23,442 nucleotides of DNA from JBDRMV01 sp043811795. Its GTDB lineage: Bacteria; CG03. Shown here piece by piece: positions 1-7,989 of the stretch. The notes beneath the pieces are model-generated. The model had not been told where the DNA came from. It made no database searches and was given only the letters and a program-made list of their open reading frames with translations. Both the position numbers and the translations under genes were made by a program. Every line of letters begins with the position of its first letter. Position 1 is the first letter of the stretch. The DNA is taken from positions 1 to 23,442 of the forward strand of contig JBDRMV010000033.1 in the NCBI GenBank assembly GCA_043811795.1. Reading direction: 5' to 3'.

Positions 1-2799
1 AAAGATGATTTTATAGAGATTACGGGCGCGAGGACGCACAATCTCAAAAACATCAATCTTAAAATTCCGAAAAACAAACTCGTCGTGATTAGCGGGATTT
101 CGGGTTCGGGCAAGTCATCGCTCGCTTTTGACACCCTCTACGCCGAGGGGCAGAGGAGGTATGTTGAGTCGCTGTCGGCTTATGCGAGGCAGTTTCTTGA
201 ACGGATACAGAAACCCGACGTTGAAAACATAACAAACCTCTCGCCTGCGATTGCGATTGAGGAAAAAGGCGGGACGGCAAACCCGCGTTCGATCGTTGCT
301 ACGACGACGGAGATACATGATTTTCTGAGAGTCCTTTTCGCCCGGGTCGGAATCCCGCACTGTCCGAAATGCGGAAGAATAATAAGAGGGCAGTCGGTTG
401 ACGAAATTATTTCCGATATTACGAGGAACTTCGGCGGCAAAATGATTGAAATCCTTTCTCCCGTGGTGAGCGGCAAGAAGGGCTCTTTCAAGGAACTTTT
501 TCCGCGTCTGAGAAAACAGGGCTGGACGCGTGTCCGGATTGACGGAAGCGATTACGGTCTTGACGAGGAAATAAAACTTGAAAAAAATAAAAAGCACAGC
601 ATTTTCGCCGTCGTTGACAGGTTCAAAACCGAGCGGAGCCGCCTTGCCGAGTCATTAAATGCGGCGCTGAATCTTTCGGACGGCAAGTGCGAAGTTATAT
701 CCGGAAAGGAAAATAAACTTTACAGCACTCATCACGCCTGTCCCTCCTGCAACATAAGCATCGGCGAAATTTCACCGCGTTCTTTTTCATTCAACAGTCC
801 TTACGGCGCCTGTCCCGAATGTTCCGGCCTCGGAACGGTTCTGACCGTTGACGAGGACCTTGTGATAAACGGCAATCTTTCCATCGGCGAGGGGGCGGTC
901 GTTCCGTGGTTTGACCCCGTGACGACGAGGACTCACAGGTGGAAACACGCTGCAAGGGGCTACTATTACGGCAAGCTTGAGGAAGCGGCTGAAAAATACG
1001 GTATTCCGACGGACATACCATGGAAGAACCTGTCAGAAAAGCAGAAGGATTTTATTTTATACGGTTCGTCACGGTTAAGCGAATACGGTTCCCCGTACGA
1101 AGGTCTTGTGGACCACATAAAGAGAAGGTTCAGCAAAACGGAGTCCGATTTTGTCAGGGAAGAGATAATGAAAAAATATATGCGCAAAAAGGTCTGTCCG
1201 CTCTGCGTGGGAAAGCGGCTGAAGAAGGAATGCCTTTCGGTTTTGATAGAAGGGAAGTCAATTTCCGACGTCTGCGGGATTTCCGTGAAAGAGGCGAAGG
1301 AATTCTTCGGAAAATTGTCATTCAGCGGCGCCGGGCAGAAGATTGCCGCGCCTCTGCTGAAAGAAATAAACTCCCGTCTTTCGTTTATTTCGGGCGTAGG
1401 TCTTGATTACCTGACGCTCTCCCGCAGAACTTCCACTCTTTCCCGGGGAGAAGCGCAGAGAATCCGTCTCGCGACTCAAATCGGCAGCGGTCTTTCGGGT
1501 GTTCTGTACGTTCTTGACGAGCCGACCATAGGTCTCCACCAGCGGGACATAATGCGTTTACTGATGAATCTTTTTCAACTGAGAGATACGGGCAACAGTG
1601 TTTGTGTGGTGGAGCATGACGAAACAATTATCAGGGCCGCCGACTGGCTTGTTGACCTCGGCCCCGGCGCGGGTATCCACGGAGGCAGCGTCGTGTTTTC
1701 CGGCACGGCGAAGCAGATGGAAAAAGACCTGAAATCCGTAACGGGCAAATACCTGAGAGAACCCTTGAAAATCAAAATTCCCGAAAGAAGGAAGTCGCGG
1801 GGTTTTATCAGGATAAAGGGCGCCGCCCAGTATAACCTGAAAAATATAGATGTTGAAATTCCGCTCGGCGTTTTCGCCTGCGTTACGGGCGTCTCCGGCT
1901 CGGGAAAATCAACGCTGATTGAGGAAATTCTTATAAAGTCATTGCGGCAAAAGTTGTACGGCAGCAGGGAACTTCCGGGGAAACACAGAGAAATTGAGGG
2001 TTTTGAAATGCTTGACAAAGTTATTCTGATAGACCAGAGCCCCATCGGAAGAACGCCCCGTTCGAACCCCGCAACATACACCAAGGCGTGGGACGAAATA
2101 CGCTCCGTCTTTGCCGAGATGCCCCTCGCGAGAGCCAGGGGCTACAAGCCGGGGCAGTTCAGTTTCAACGTGAGAAAGGGAAGATGCCAGGCGTGTGTGG
2201 GTGACGGCGTTATGAAGGTTGAAATGAATTTTCTGCCGGACGTTTACGTAACCTGCGATGTCTGCGGGGGGAAGCGCTACAACAGCGAAACGCTGGAGGT
2301 TACTTACAAGGGAAAAAGCATATATGATGTCCTGGAAATGAGTGTTAATGACGCGCTGCTTTTTTTCTCCGCTCACAAGCGTATTCAGAAAAAACTTAAA
2401 GTTCTTGATGAGGTTGGATTAGGGTATTTGAAACTCGGACAATCCGCACTTACCCTTTCAGGAGGAGAGGCGCAGAGGGTAAAACTTTCAAGGGAACTTT
2501 CAAAGACGGCGACCGGCAGAACCCTTTATTTTCTCGACGAACCGACCACCGGTCTTCATTTTGCGGACATTGAAAAACTTCTCGGGGTCCTCCACAATCT
2601 CGTGGCAAAGGGTAATTCAATGATTGTGATTGAGCACAATATGGACATAATAAAGACGGCTGACTGGCTCGTTGACCTCGGTCCTGAAGGAGGCGATAAA
2701 GGCGGTTATGTCATTGCGTCGGGAACTCCCGAAGAAGTGGCCAAGAACAAAAGTTCGTACACGGGGAAGTATCTGAGTAAAGGATTAAGGATTAAGTAA
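1..2799 (+). CDS. uvrA: UvrABC system protein A, 5' end outside window
   Basis: This is the damage-recognition ATPase of nucleotide excision repair; it loads UvrB on damaged DNA in the cytoplasm. The reading frame is open from base 1, so the true start lies upstream and 932 residues are visible, close to the family's usual ~940. Counting from base 1, there is a Walker A motif (GISGSGKSS) near residue 32. A C4 zinc module (CPSC...CPEC) follows near 247-275. The first ABC signature is LSRGEAQR near 480, with Walker B VLDEPTIGLH after it. A second Walker A (GVSGSGKST) lies near 630, then the C-terminal zinc module CQAC...CDVC, the second signature LSGGEAQR and FLDEPTTGLH. The first signature carries Arg where the family normally has Gly (LSGGE). 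The TAA stop overlaps the next ATG by one base, indicating translational coupling. Identification is secure. Confidence 0.97.
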   Translation, partial: KDDFIEITGARTHNLKNINLKIPKNKLVVISGISGSGKSSLAFDTLYAEGQRRYVESLSAYARQFLERIQKPDVENITNLSPAIAIEEKGGTANPRSIVATTTEIHDFLRVLFARVGIPHCPKCGRIIRGQSVDEIISDITRNFGGKMIEILSPVVSGKKGSFKELFPRLRKQGWTRVRIDGSDYGLDEEIKLEKNKKHSIFAVVDRFKTERSRLAESLNAALNLSDGKCEVISGKENKLYSTHHACPSCNISIGEISPRSFSFNSPYGACPECSGLGTVLTVDEDLVINGNLSIGEGAVVPWFDPVTTRTHRWKHAARGYYYGKLEEAAEKYGIPTDIPWKNLSEKQKDFILYGSSRLSEYGSPYEGLVDHIKRRFSKTESDFVREEIMKKYMRKKVCPLCVGKRLKKECLSVLIEGKSISDVCGISVKEAKEFFGKLSFSGAGQKIAAPLLKEINSRLSFISGVGLDYLTLSRRTSTLSRGEAQRIRLATQIGSGLSGVLYVLDEPTIGLHQRDIMRLLMNLFQLRDTGNSVCVVEHDETIIRAADWLVDLGPGAGIHGGSVVFSGTAKQMEKDLKSVTGKYLREPLKIKIPERRKSRGFIRIKGAAQYNLKNIDVEIPLGVFACVTGVSGSGKSTLIEEILIKSLRQKLYGSRELPGKHREIEGFEMLDKVILIDQSPIGRTPRSNPATYTKAWDEIRSVFAEMPLARARGYKPGQFSFNVRKGRCQACVGDGVMKVEMNFLPDVYVTCDVCGGKRYNSETLEVTYKGKSIYDVLEMSVNDALLFFSAHKRIQKKLKVLDEVGLGYLKLGQSALTLSGGEAQRVKLSRELSKTATGRTLYFLDEPTTGLHFADIEKLLGVLHNLVAKGNSMIVIEHNMDIIKTADWLVDLGPEGGDKGGYVIASGTPEEVAKNKSSYTGKYLSKGLRIK

Positions 2800-3563
2800 T
2801 GATGCAGGATTTTGTTTTGAGTTTCATTCTGCTTTTTTCTTCCTACGCTTATATCGGCGTTTTTCTTCTGCTGATTCTTTCGGGCTGCGGGTTTCCTCTT
2901 CCCGAAGAAATAACCCTGCTCGCCGCGGGTTTTCTCACATCACAGGAAATTGCGCATTTTATACCTATGTTTTTATTTTGCATGGTTGCGGTTTTTATAA
3001 GCGATATGATTCCGTATATCACCGGTTATTTTTACGGGCAGAGAATTTTTAGAATCAGGTATATCCGGAATTTTGCGACTCCCAAAAGAATCAGGAAGGT
3101 CTCAAGATTTTTCCGCATTTACGGGTATAAAAAGGTTTTTGTCTTAAGGCCGCTGCTCCTCGGGATAAGGCCATTTATAATGCTGTTTTCCGGTGTGAGC
3201 GGGTTAAAGATAAAAAAGTTCGTTCCTTACCAGATGGCAGGCGAAGTAATAGGCGTTTTTCTCTGGATGGGTCTGGGCAGGGTTCTTGCGGAACACATGG
3301 CGGTTGTAACAGTGTTTTTTTACAGGAGCAGGGACGTTGCCGCTGTCTTTTTTGCGATTATTATTGCTCTTTACTTGTTTAACAGATTTGTGCTGAAAAA
3401 AATAATTAAACCGGCTTTCATAATAAAGATGGCGAGTGTAATATTTTCCGTCATTCTTCTGATTATCCTCGGGTACGAAGTTTTCCTTTACAGGAACAAA
3501 ATAAAGGTCTTTCTGAAAAAGAGACCCGCGGTTGAAATCAGGACAGGGATTGAGGGTAAATAA
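2799..3563 (+). CDS. DedA/SNARE-associated family membrane protein
   Basis: A 254-residue polytopic inner-membrane protein of the DedA family (members are linked to lipid flipping, membrane potential and envelope homeostasis). What I see: an N-terminal hydrophobic segment followed by GCGFPLPEE, matching the family's Pro/Glu re-entrant motif near residues 28-36. An Arg-containing motif, LRPLLLGIRPF, near 115-126 corresponds to the family's conserved R-x3-P-x2-R region. Two or three further hydrophobic segments follow, including an extra C-terminal one (about 205-230) ending in a basic tail. The ATG overlaps the uvrA stop by one base; a second ATG immediately follows and could be used instead. 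AGGA at 2787-2790 is a plausible ribosome binding site. It sits between two DNA-repair genes, so operon membership says little about its role. Substrate is unknown. Confidence 0.85.
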   Translation: MMQDFVLSFILLFSSYAYIGVFLLLILSGCGFPLPEEITLLAAGFLTSQEIAHFIPMFLFCMVAVFISDMIPYITGYFYGQRIFRIRYIRNFATPKRIRKVSRFFRIYGYKKVFVLRPLLLGIRPFIMLFSGVSGLKIKKFVPYQMAGEVIGVFLWMGLGRVLAEHMAVVTVFFYRSRDVAAVFFAIIIALYLFNRFVLKKIIKPAFIIKMASVIFSVILLIILGYEVFLYRNKIKVFLKKRPAVEIRTGIEGK

Positions 3564-3564
3564 A

Positions 3565-6093
3565 GTGAAAAAAGACAGGTTGTTCGTAATTGACGGCAAC
3601 AATTATCTGCACAGGGCGTATCACGCCCTCCCGCCGCTCACCACGAAGGACGGACGTCCCGTCGGTGCGCTGTACGGTTTTGTCAGAATGATTCTGTCTC
3701 TTGTAAAAAAGGAAACGCCGGAGTATCTGCTCACGGTTTTCGACACACCCGCGCCGACTTTCAGGCACAGGGAATTTCCGCAGTACAAGGCGACGCGTCC
3801 CAAGCCGGAAGATGCGCTTGTCTTTCAATTGAAAAATATGAGAGAAATCGTTAACCTGCTCGGGGTAAAGACGTTTGAGGCGCCCGGCTTTGAAGCGGAT
3901 GACATTATGGCGAGTGTTTGCGGAAAATTTTTGGGGAAGGTAAAGGTATTCATTCTGTCCGCCGACAAGGATGTTTCGCAGATTGTCGGTAAAGAAGTCC
4001 TGATATACAATGAAATGAAAAACCTCGTTATGGGTGAGGCGGAAATCATGCGGAAGTACGGCGTGAGCCCTTCAAAATTTTGCGACTGGCTCGCTCTCAC
4101 GGGGGATTCCTCCGACAACATTCCCGGCGCAAAAGGGATAGGCCCGAAGAGTGCGACGAAACTGCTCGGTTCTTTCTCGGGCGTGGAGGAAATTTACGAA
4201 AAGATTGACGAAATTCCCGCGAACCTCAGAGACAAACTCCTTGAAAGCAGGGAAAATGTTTTTCTTTCGAAAAAACTGGTCACTCTTCTGAAAGACGTTC
4301 CGCTGGACTTTGCTCTTGATGACCTGTCTTTCAGTTTGGATGCGGAGAAGGTGAAGAGCGTCGCCGAAAAGTGGGAGTTTTCTTCACTCCTCCGCAAAGA
4401 TGACTCTTCCGGGACAAGCAAAGTTTTTGAGAGAATAAAATACACCGATGACCTTGCCGCGTTTTCCGCCTCCGAAAAAATGGCGGTAAGGTTTGTCAGT
4501 TCAAAAGACACAACCGGCTTTGCGGCGACCGACGGGAAGAACGCGGTTTTTATTCCGACCCTGCAGAGTGAGTTTGATTTCGGAGGAGGTAAAATAGAAG
4601 CATTTTTGAAAGTTTTATCGCGCGGCGGCGTTTTCGTCGTAACAAATGACGCCAAGCATCTCTGCAAGTTCGCATTATCCAAAAAGCGGGAGCCCGCAGG
4701 TCCTTTTGAAGACATTTCGCTTATGGGGTATGTGCTTGATTCGGGTCCTTCGCAGGACATTTTTAACCTCTCAAGAAAATATCTCGGCGAGGAACTTCCC
4801 GCGGCGGTCGGCGAAAAGGAACAGGCGAAAATAACGGCGCAGTGTTTCAAACTGCGGGAAGTTCTGAAAGAGGAACTCTCAAAGAAGGGTCTGAAATTTT
4901 TATACGAGGAAATAGAACTTCCTCTGGCGCGGGTCCTCGCGGAAATGGAACTGTGGGGCGTGAAACTTGACTGCGGGATTCTTGAAGAACTTTCCGCCGA
5001 AATGGCGGGAGAAATTACAGCGGTACAGAAGACAATATTTTCTCTCGCAGGCGTTACATTTAACATAAATTCACAAATTGAAATGAGACGGGTACTCTTT
5101 GAAAAACTGAAACTTCCGGTGAAAAAACAGAAAAAAACCGGCGCGTCCGTCGACGCTTATGTCCTCAGGGAACTTTCGGCTTTTCACCCTATTTGCAGTG
5201 AAATAATAAAATACAGAACTCTCTCAAAATTGAAATCAACTTATGTGGATGCTCTGCCGCGCCTGGTGGCCGGCGACAACCGGCTCCACACCGATTTCAA
5301 TTCGACGGGAACTCTTACAGGGCGTCTTTCTTCCTCAAACCCGAACCTGCAAAACATTCCCGTCAGAGGCGAGTTCGCCTTCAAGATCCGTTCCGCATTC
5401 GTAGCGGAAGAAGGCTGCGTTCTGATTTCGGCTGATTACTCGCAGATTGATTTGAGAGCGCTTGCGCATTTTAGCGGCGACGAGCGGCTCCTGAAGGCAT
5501 TCAGGGAGAACGATGACATCCATAATTTTACCGCTTCGCTGGTCTTTGGCGTCGGAAGAAAAGATATTACGGGAGAGCAGCGCCGTATTGCGAAGACAGT
5601 GAATTTCGGCATTGTTTACGGAATGTCATCATACGGGCTTTCCGCCGACCTGGGTATTTCGAAAAATGAAGCCAAAAAAATTATAGACAATTACTGGATG
5701 ATTTTTCCGGAAGTGAAGAACTATGTCGAAAAAAGCATTGAGGACGCGAAAAGGCATGGTTTTACGGAAACGCTTTTTAAGCGCCGACGGCCCATTTACG
5801 GGCGTTCGCCTTTTGAGCAGCGCGTTGCGGTGAACACGCCGATTCAGGGGACGTCCTCCGACATAATAAAAAAAGCAATGGTTGATATTTTTCCCATTCT
5901 TAAAGATTACGGGGCGAAAATGATTCTGCAGATTCACGATGAACTTCTTTTTGAAGTGGAGAATGACAAGTCATTGAAATTTGCTAAAATTGCGAAAACG
6001 ACCATGGAAAAAGCCGTCGAATTAAAAGTCCCCGTAAAGGTAAATGTTAAATCGGGCAGGAATTTTGCCGGGATGGAAGCGCTGAATGTTTAA
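3565..6093 (+). CDS. polA: DNA polymerase I (5' nuclease plus polymerase, degenerate exonuclease domain)
   Basis: 842 residues; fills gaps in excision repair and removes RNA primers. I chose GTG 3565 because GAGGG at 3552-3556 is well spaced and the protein then begins MKKDRLFVIDGNNY, the usual PolA N-terminus. An in-frame TTG at 3532 would only add an overlap with the DedA gene. Residues 1-290 are the 5' nuclease (FDTPAPTFRHREFPQYK, EADD, SADKD, GDSSDNIPG helix-hairpin motif). Residues ~290-450 are the exonuclease fold, but the DxE, central Asp and final Asp metal ligands are missing, so no proofreading is expected. The polymerase domain has motif A DYSQIDLR (Asp624), O-helix R673-K677-F681, and motif C HDE (791-793). 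Motif A has Asp629 where the family has the steric-gate Glu. It overlaps the next gene by 8 bases. Confidence 0.97.
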   Translation: MKKDRLFVIDGNNYLHRAYHALPPLTTKDGRPVGALYGFVRMILSLVKKETPEYLLTVFDTPAPTFRHREFPQYKATRPKPEDALVFQLKNMREIVNLLGVKTFEAPGFEADDIMASVCGKFLGKVKVFILSADKDVSQIVGKEVLIYNEMKNLVMGEAEIMRKYGVSPSKFCDWLALTGDSSDNIPGAKGIGPKSATKLLGSFSGVEEIYEKIDEIPANLRDKLLESRENVFLSKKLVTLLKDVPLDFALDDLSFSLDAEKVKSVAEKWEFSSLLRKDDSSGTSKVFERIKYTDDLAAFSASEKMAVRFVSSKDTTGFAATDGKNAVFIPTLQSEFDFGGGKIEAFLKVLSRGGVFVVTNDAKHLCKFALSKKREPAGPFEDISLMGYVLDSGPSQDIFNLSRKYLGEELPAAVGEKEQAKITAQCFKLREVLKEELSKKGLKFLYEEIELPLARVLAEMELWGVKLDCGILEELSAEMAGEITAVQKTIFSLAGVTFNINSQIEMRRVLFEKLKLPVKKQKKTGASVDAYVLRELSAFHPICSEIIKYRTLSKLKSTYVDALPRLVAGDNRLHTDFNSTGTLTGRLSSSNPNLQNIPVRGEFAFKIRSAFVAEEGCVLISADYSQIDLRALAHFSGDERLLKAFRENDDIHNFTASLVFGVGRKDITGEQRRIAKTVNFGIVYGMSSYGLSADLGISKNEAKKIIDNYWMIFPEVKNYVEKSIEDAKRHGFTETLFKRRRPIYGRSPFEQRVAVNTPIQGTSSDIIKKAMVDIFPILKDYGAKMILQIHDELLFEVENDKSLKFAKIAKTTMEKAVELKVPVKVNVKSGRNFAGMEALNV

Positions 6094-7261
6094 AATACTG
6101 GGGCTTTTGTTCTTTTTGTCTTCAAGTTTATCTGCCGATACAAAAACCGTTGAGGTGAAGATTTTTGAAAATGAAGAACCGGCGGGTTCCGCCCCGCTGA
6201 TATTAAAAGACGGGATGGGGTATCTAAAAACATCGGACGTGGCGAATTTTTTCGGTCTCCGGGCGGAGTGGCTCCCCGATAAAAAATGCATCCGCCTGAT
6301 TAACGAAGAAAAGGAGGACCTGCGGCTTTTCCTGAATTCAAAAAAAATATATATACGGAAACGTTTATGCACTTTGAAAAAAAGCCCCCTGATTTTTGAG
6401 GGAAAGTCATGGATTCCCTTTGAACTTATTCTTACGAAGTCGTTTCAGAGTTTTGCTTCTTCAAAGGTCTTCTGGGATTTTCAGGCCAAGAAACTTGCTA
6501 TCTCCGGTTTTGGGGCTCGCCCGAAGAAAAGTTTGACAACTGTCCCGCCGCCGCAGATAAGGGCGCCGTTCCGGAAAACAAAAAGAAAGGTAAAAACGAT
6601 TGTTATAGACCCCGGCCACGGCGGCAAGGACCCGGGCGCCGTCGCTCTTGACGGCACAAAAGAAAAAGACATTGTCCTTGATATTGCGCTTTGCCTGTAT
6701 AAACTCTTCAGAAAAAATCCGGCTTTCAACGCGATACTTACGAGAAAGACGGATATATTCCTGCCGCTTGCCACAAGAACTCTTATAGCAAACCGCGCCG
6801 AAGCCGACCTGTTTATTTCAATCCACACAAACGCTTCATACAAAAAAAACACGAGGGGTTTTGAAGTTTATTTTTTAAGCGACACCGCATCCGACGACGA
6901 AGCGCAGACGGTTGCAAACACCGAAAACGCCGTTATTGAAATGGAGGAAAAACCGGCTTATAAGTCGGACATCAATTCAATACTCTGGTCGATGAAATTG
7001 AACGAGTATATGAACGAGTCGGCGGAATGCTGCGCGTTTATATCCAGGGATGTGGGAAATTTTTTTTACAGGAACAGAGGCATAAAGCAGGCGGGTTTTT
7101 ATGTACTGAAAGGCGCAAGGATGCCGTCGCTTCTCATAGAGACGGGTTTTATCACCAACAGGAAGGACCTGAAAACCCTTAAAAAAGGCAGGAACAGGCA
7201 GGTTATTGCGGAAAAAATTTATAACTCGGTGACGGGTTATAAGACGTGGAGTGAAAAGTGA
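6086..7261 (+). CDS. Exported N-acetylmuramoyl-L-alanine amidase (Amidase_3)
   Basis: 391 residues. It cleaves the amide bond between MurNAc and the peptide stem of peptidoglycan, outside the cytoplasmic membrane, typically during cell separation or wall turnover. A signal peptide spans residues 1-17 (MFKILGLLFFLSSSLSA, with an SxSA-like cleavage end). Residues ~40-145 resemble the copper-amine-oxidase-N-like beta domain often found in front of these amidases. A Pro/basic linker follows. The catalytic domain (~168-391) has the zinc ligands His178 (DPGHGG), Glu193 (KEKD) and His247 (SIHTNA), and the catalytic Glu352 (IETGFITN). All key residues are present, so it should be active. The gene overlaps polA by 8 bases and the next gene by 4. 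A 15-base palindrome shared with the pseudokinase gene lies near its 5' end (6181-6195). Confidence 0.92.
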   Translation: MFKILGLLFFLSSSLSADTKTVEVKIFENEEPAGSAPLILKDGMGYLKTSDVANFFGLRAEWLPDKKCIRLINEEKEDLRLFLNSKKIYIRKRLCTLKKSPLIFEGKSWIPFELILTKSFQSFASSKVFWDFQAKKLAISGFGARPKKSLTTVPPPQIRAPFRKTKRKVKTIVIDPGHGGKDPGAVALDGTKEKDIVLDIALCLYKLFRKNPAFNAILTRKTDIFLPLATRTLIANRAEADLFISIHTNASYKKNTRGFEVYFLSDTASDDEAQTVANTENAVIEMEEKPAYKSDINSILWSMKLNEYMNESAECCAFISRDVGNFFYRNRGIKQAGFYVLKGARMPSLLIETGFITNRKDLKTLKKGRNRQVIAEKIYNSVTGYKTWSEK

Positions 7262-7989
7262 ACATAGGCGTTTTTGCGGACATTCACGCGAATCTGCCTG
7301 CTTTCGGGAAAGTTGTTGAATTCCTTAAAGGTAAAGTTGACGGTTTTGTCTGCTGCGGTGATATTGTCGGTTACGGGCCCCATCCGAACGAGTGTATTGA
7401 AATGCTGCAGGGTCTTGAAAATGCTTACACCGTTTGCGGGAACCACGACCTGGGGGTAATCGGCGTCGAGGACATCAAAAAGTTCAGCGAGGACGCCGCC
7501 GCGGGAATAAAGTGGACGATGGGAAAATTAACGGATTCATCCCGTTCCTTTCTGTCTGGCCTTGAGCGCAAAATCACCGGTGATAATTTTACCGCTGTTC
7601 ACGGCTCTCTGATTGACCCTGTCGAGCAGTATGTGGCGAGCGTTCCGGATTATATTCCTTCGCTCAAGGCGCAGGAAAAAAGTCTTGTTTTTAACGGGCA
7701 TACCCACAGGCCGCTTTATTTCCGTGCTGCGGAGGAAAACGTAAGTTCGGGGTTCTTTAATCCCGGTTCTCCCGTTAAAATTTCGGACGGGTCAAAATAC
7801 TTTATCAACGTCGGAGCCGTCGGTCAGCCCAGAGACGGAGACCCGCGCGCATCCTGCGTAATTTACGACGGGGATGCGGGAACGGTTACGCTTTACCGCC
7901 TGGAGTATGATATAAAGAGCACGCAGGATGATATGAGGAAAACGGACAGCCCGCTGTTTTTAATTGAGCGGCTCGGAGCAGGAGTATGA
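7258..7989 (+). CDS. Calcineurin-like metallophosphoesterase (YfcE/MJ0936-like)
   Basis: 243 residues, cytoplasmic, no signal peptide. It belongs to the small binuclear-metal phosphodiesterases. Metal ligands are complete: Asp8-x-His10 (ADIHAN), Asp35 (CGDIVGYG), Asn62-His63 (GNHD), His115 (AVHGS), and His148-x-His150 (GHTH). The start is GTG 7258, inside the amidase stop context (GTGA overlap). The natural substrate cannot be read from sequence; relatives hydrolyse phosphodiesters in vitro and some act as protein phosphatases. The stop overlaps the ATG of the pseudokinase gene by 4 bases (ATGA), so the two proteins are made together, which suggests a functional pair. The C-terminal FLIERL segment fits the normal end of this family. 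Confidence 0.88.
   Translation: MNIGVFADIHANLPAFGKVVEFLKGKVDGFVCCGDIVGYGPHPNECIEMLQGLENAYTVCGNHDLGVIGVEDIKKFSEDAAAGIKWTMGKLTDSSRSFLSGLERKITGDNFTAVHGSLIDPVEQYVASVPDYIPSLKAQEKSLVFNGHTHRPLYFRAAEENVSSGFFNPGSPVKISDGSKYFINVGAVGQPRDGDPRASCVIYDGDAGTVTLYRLEYDIKSTQDDMRKTDSPLFLIERLGAGV

Noticed and set aside
85..87. GTG as the start of uvrA.
   Set aside because: The frame is open to base 1 and the upstream residues (ITGARTHNLKN) are conserved UvrA sequence, so the real start is outside the window.
3532..3564. TTG start for polA adding 11 residues.
   Set aside because: GTG 3565 has a well-placed GAGGG and gives the standard N-terminus.
4194..5066. A 290-residue open frame on the minus strand inside polA.
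   Set aside because: It is the antisense shadow of a certain gene, Ser/Arg-rich, with no recognisable domain.
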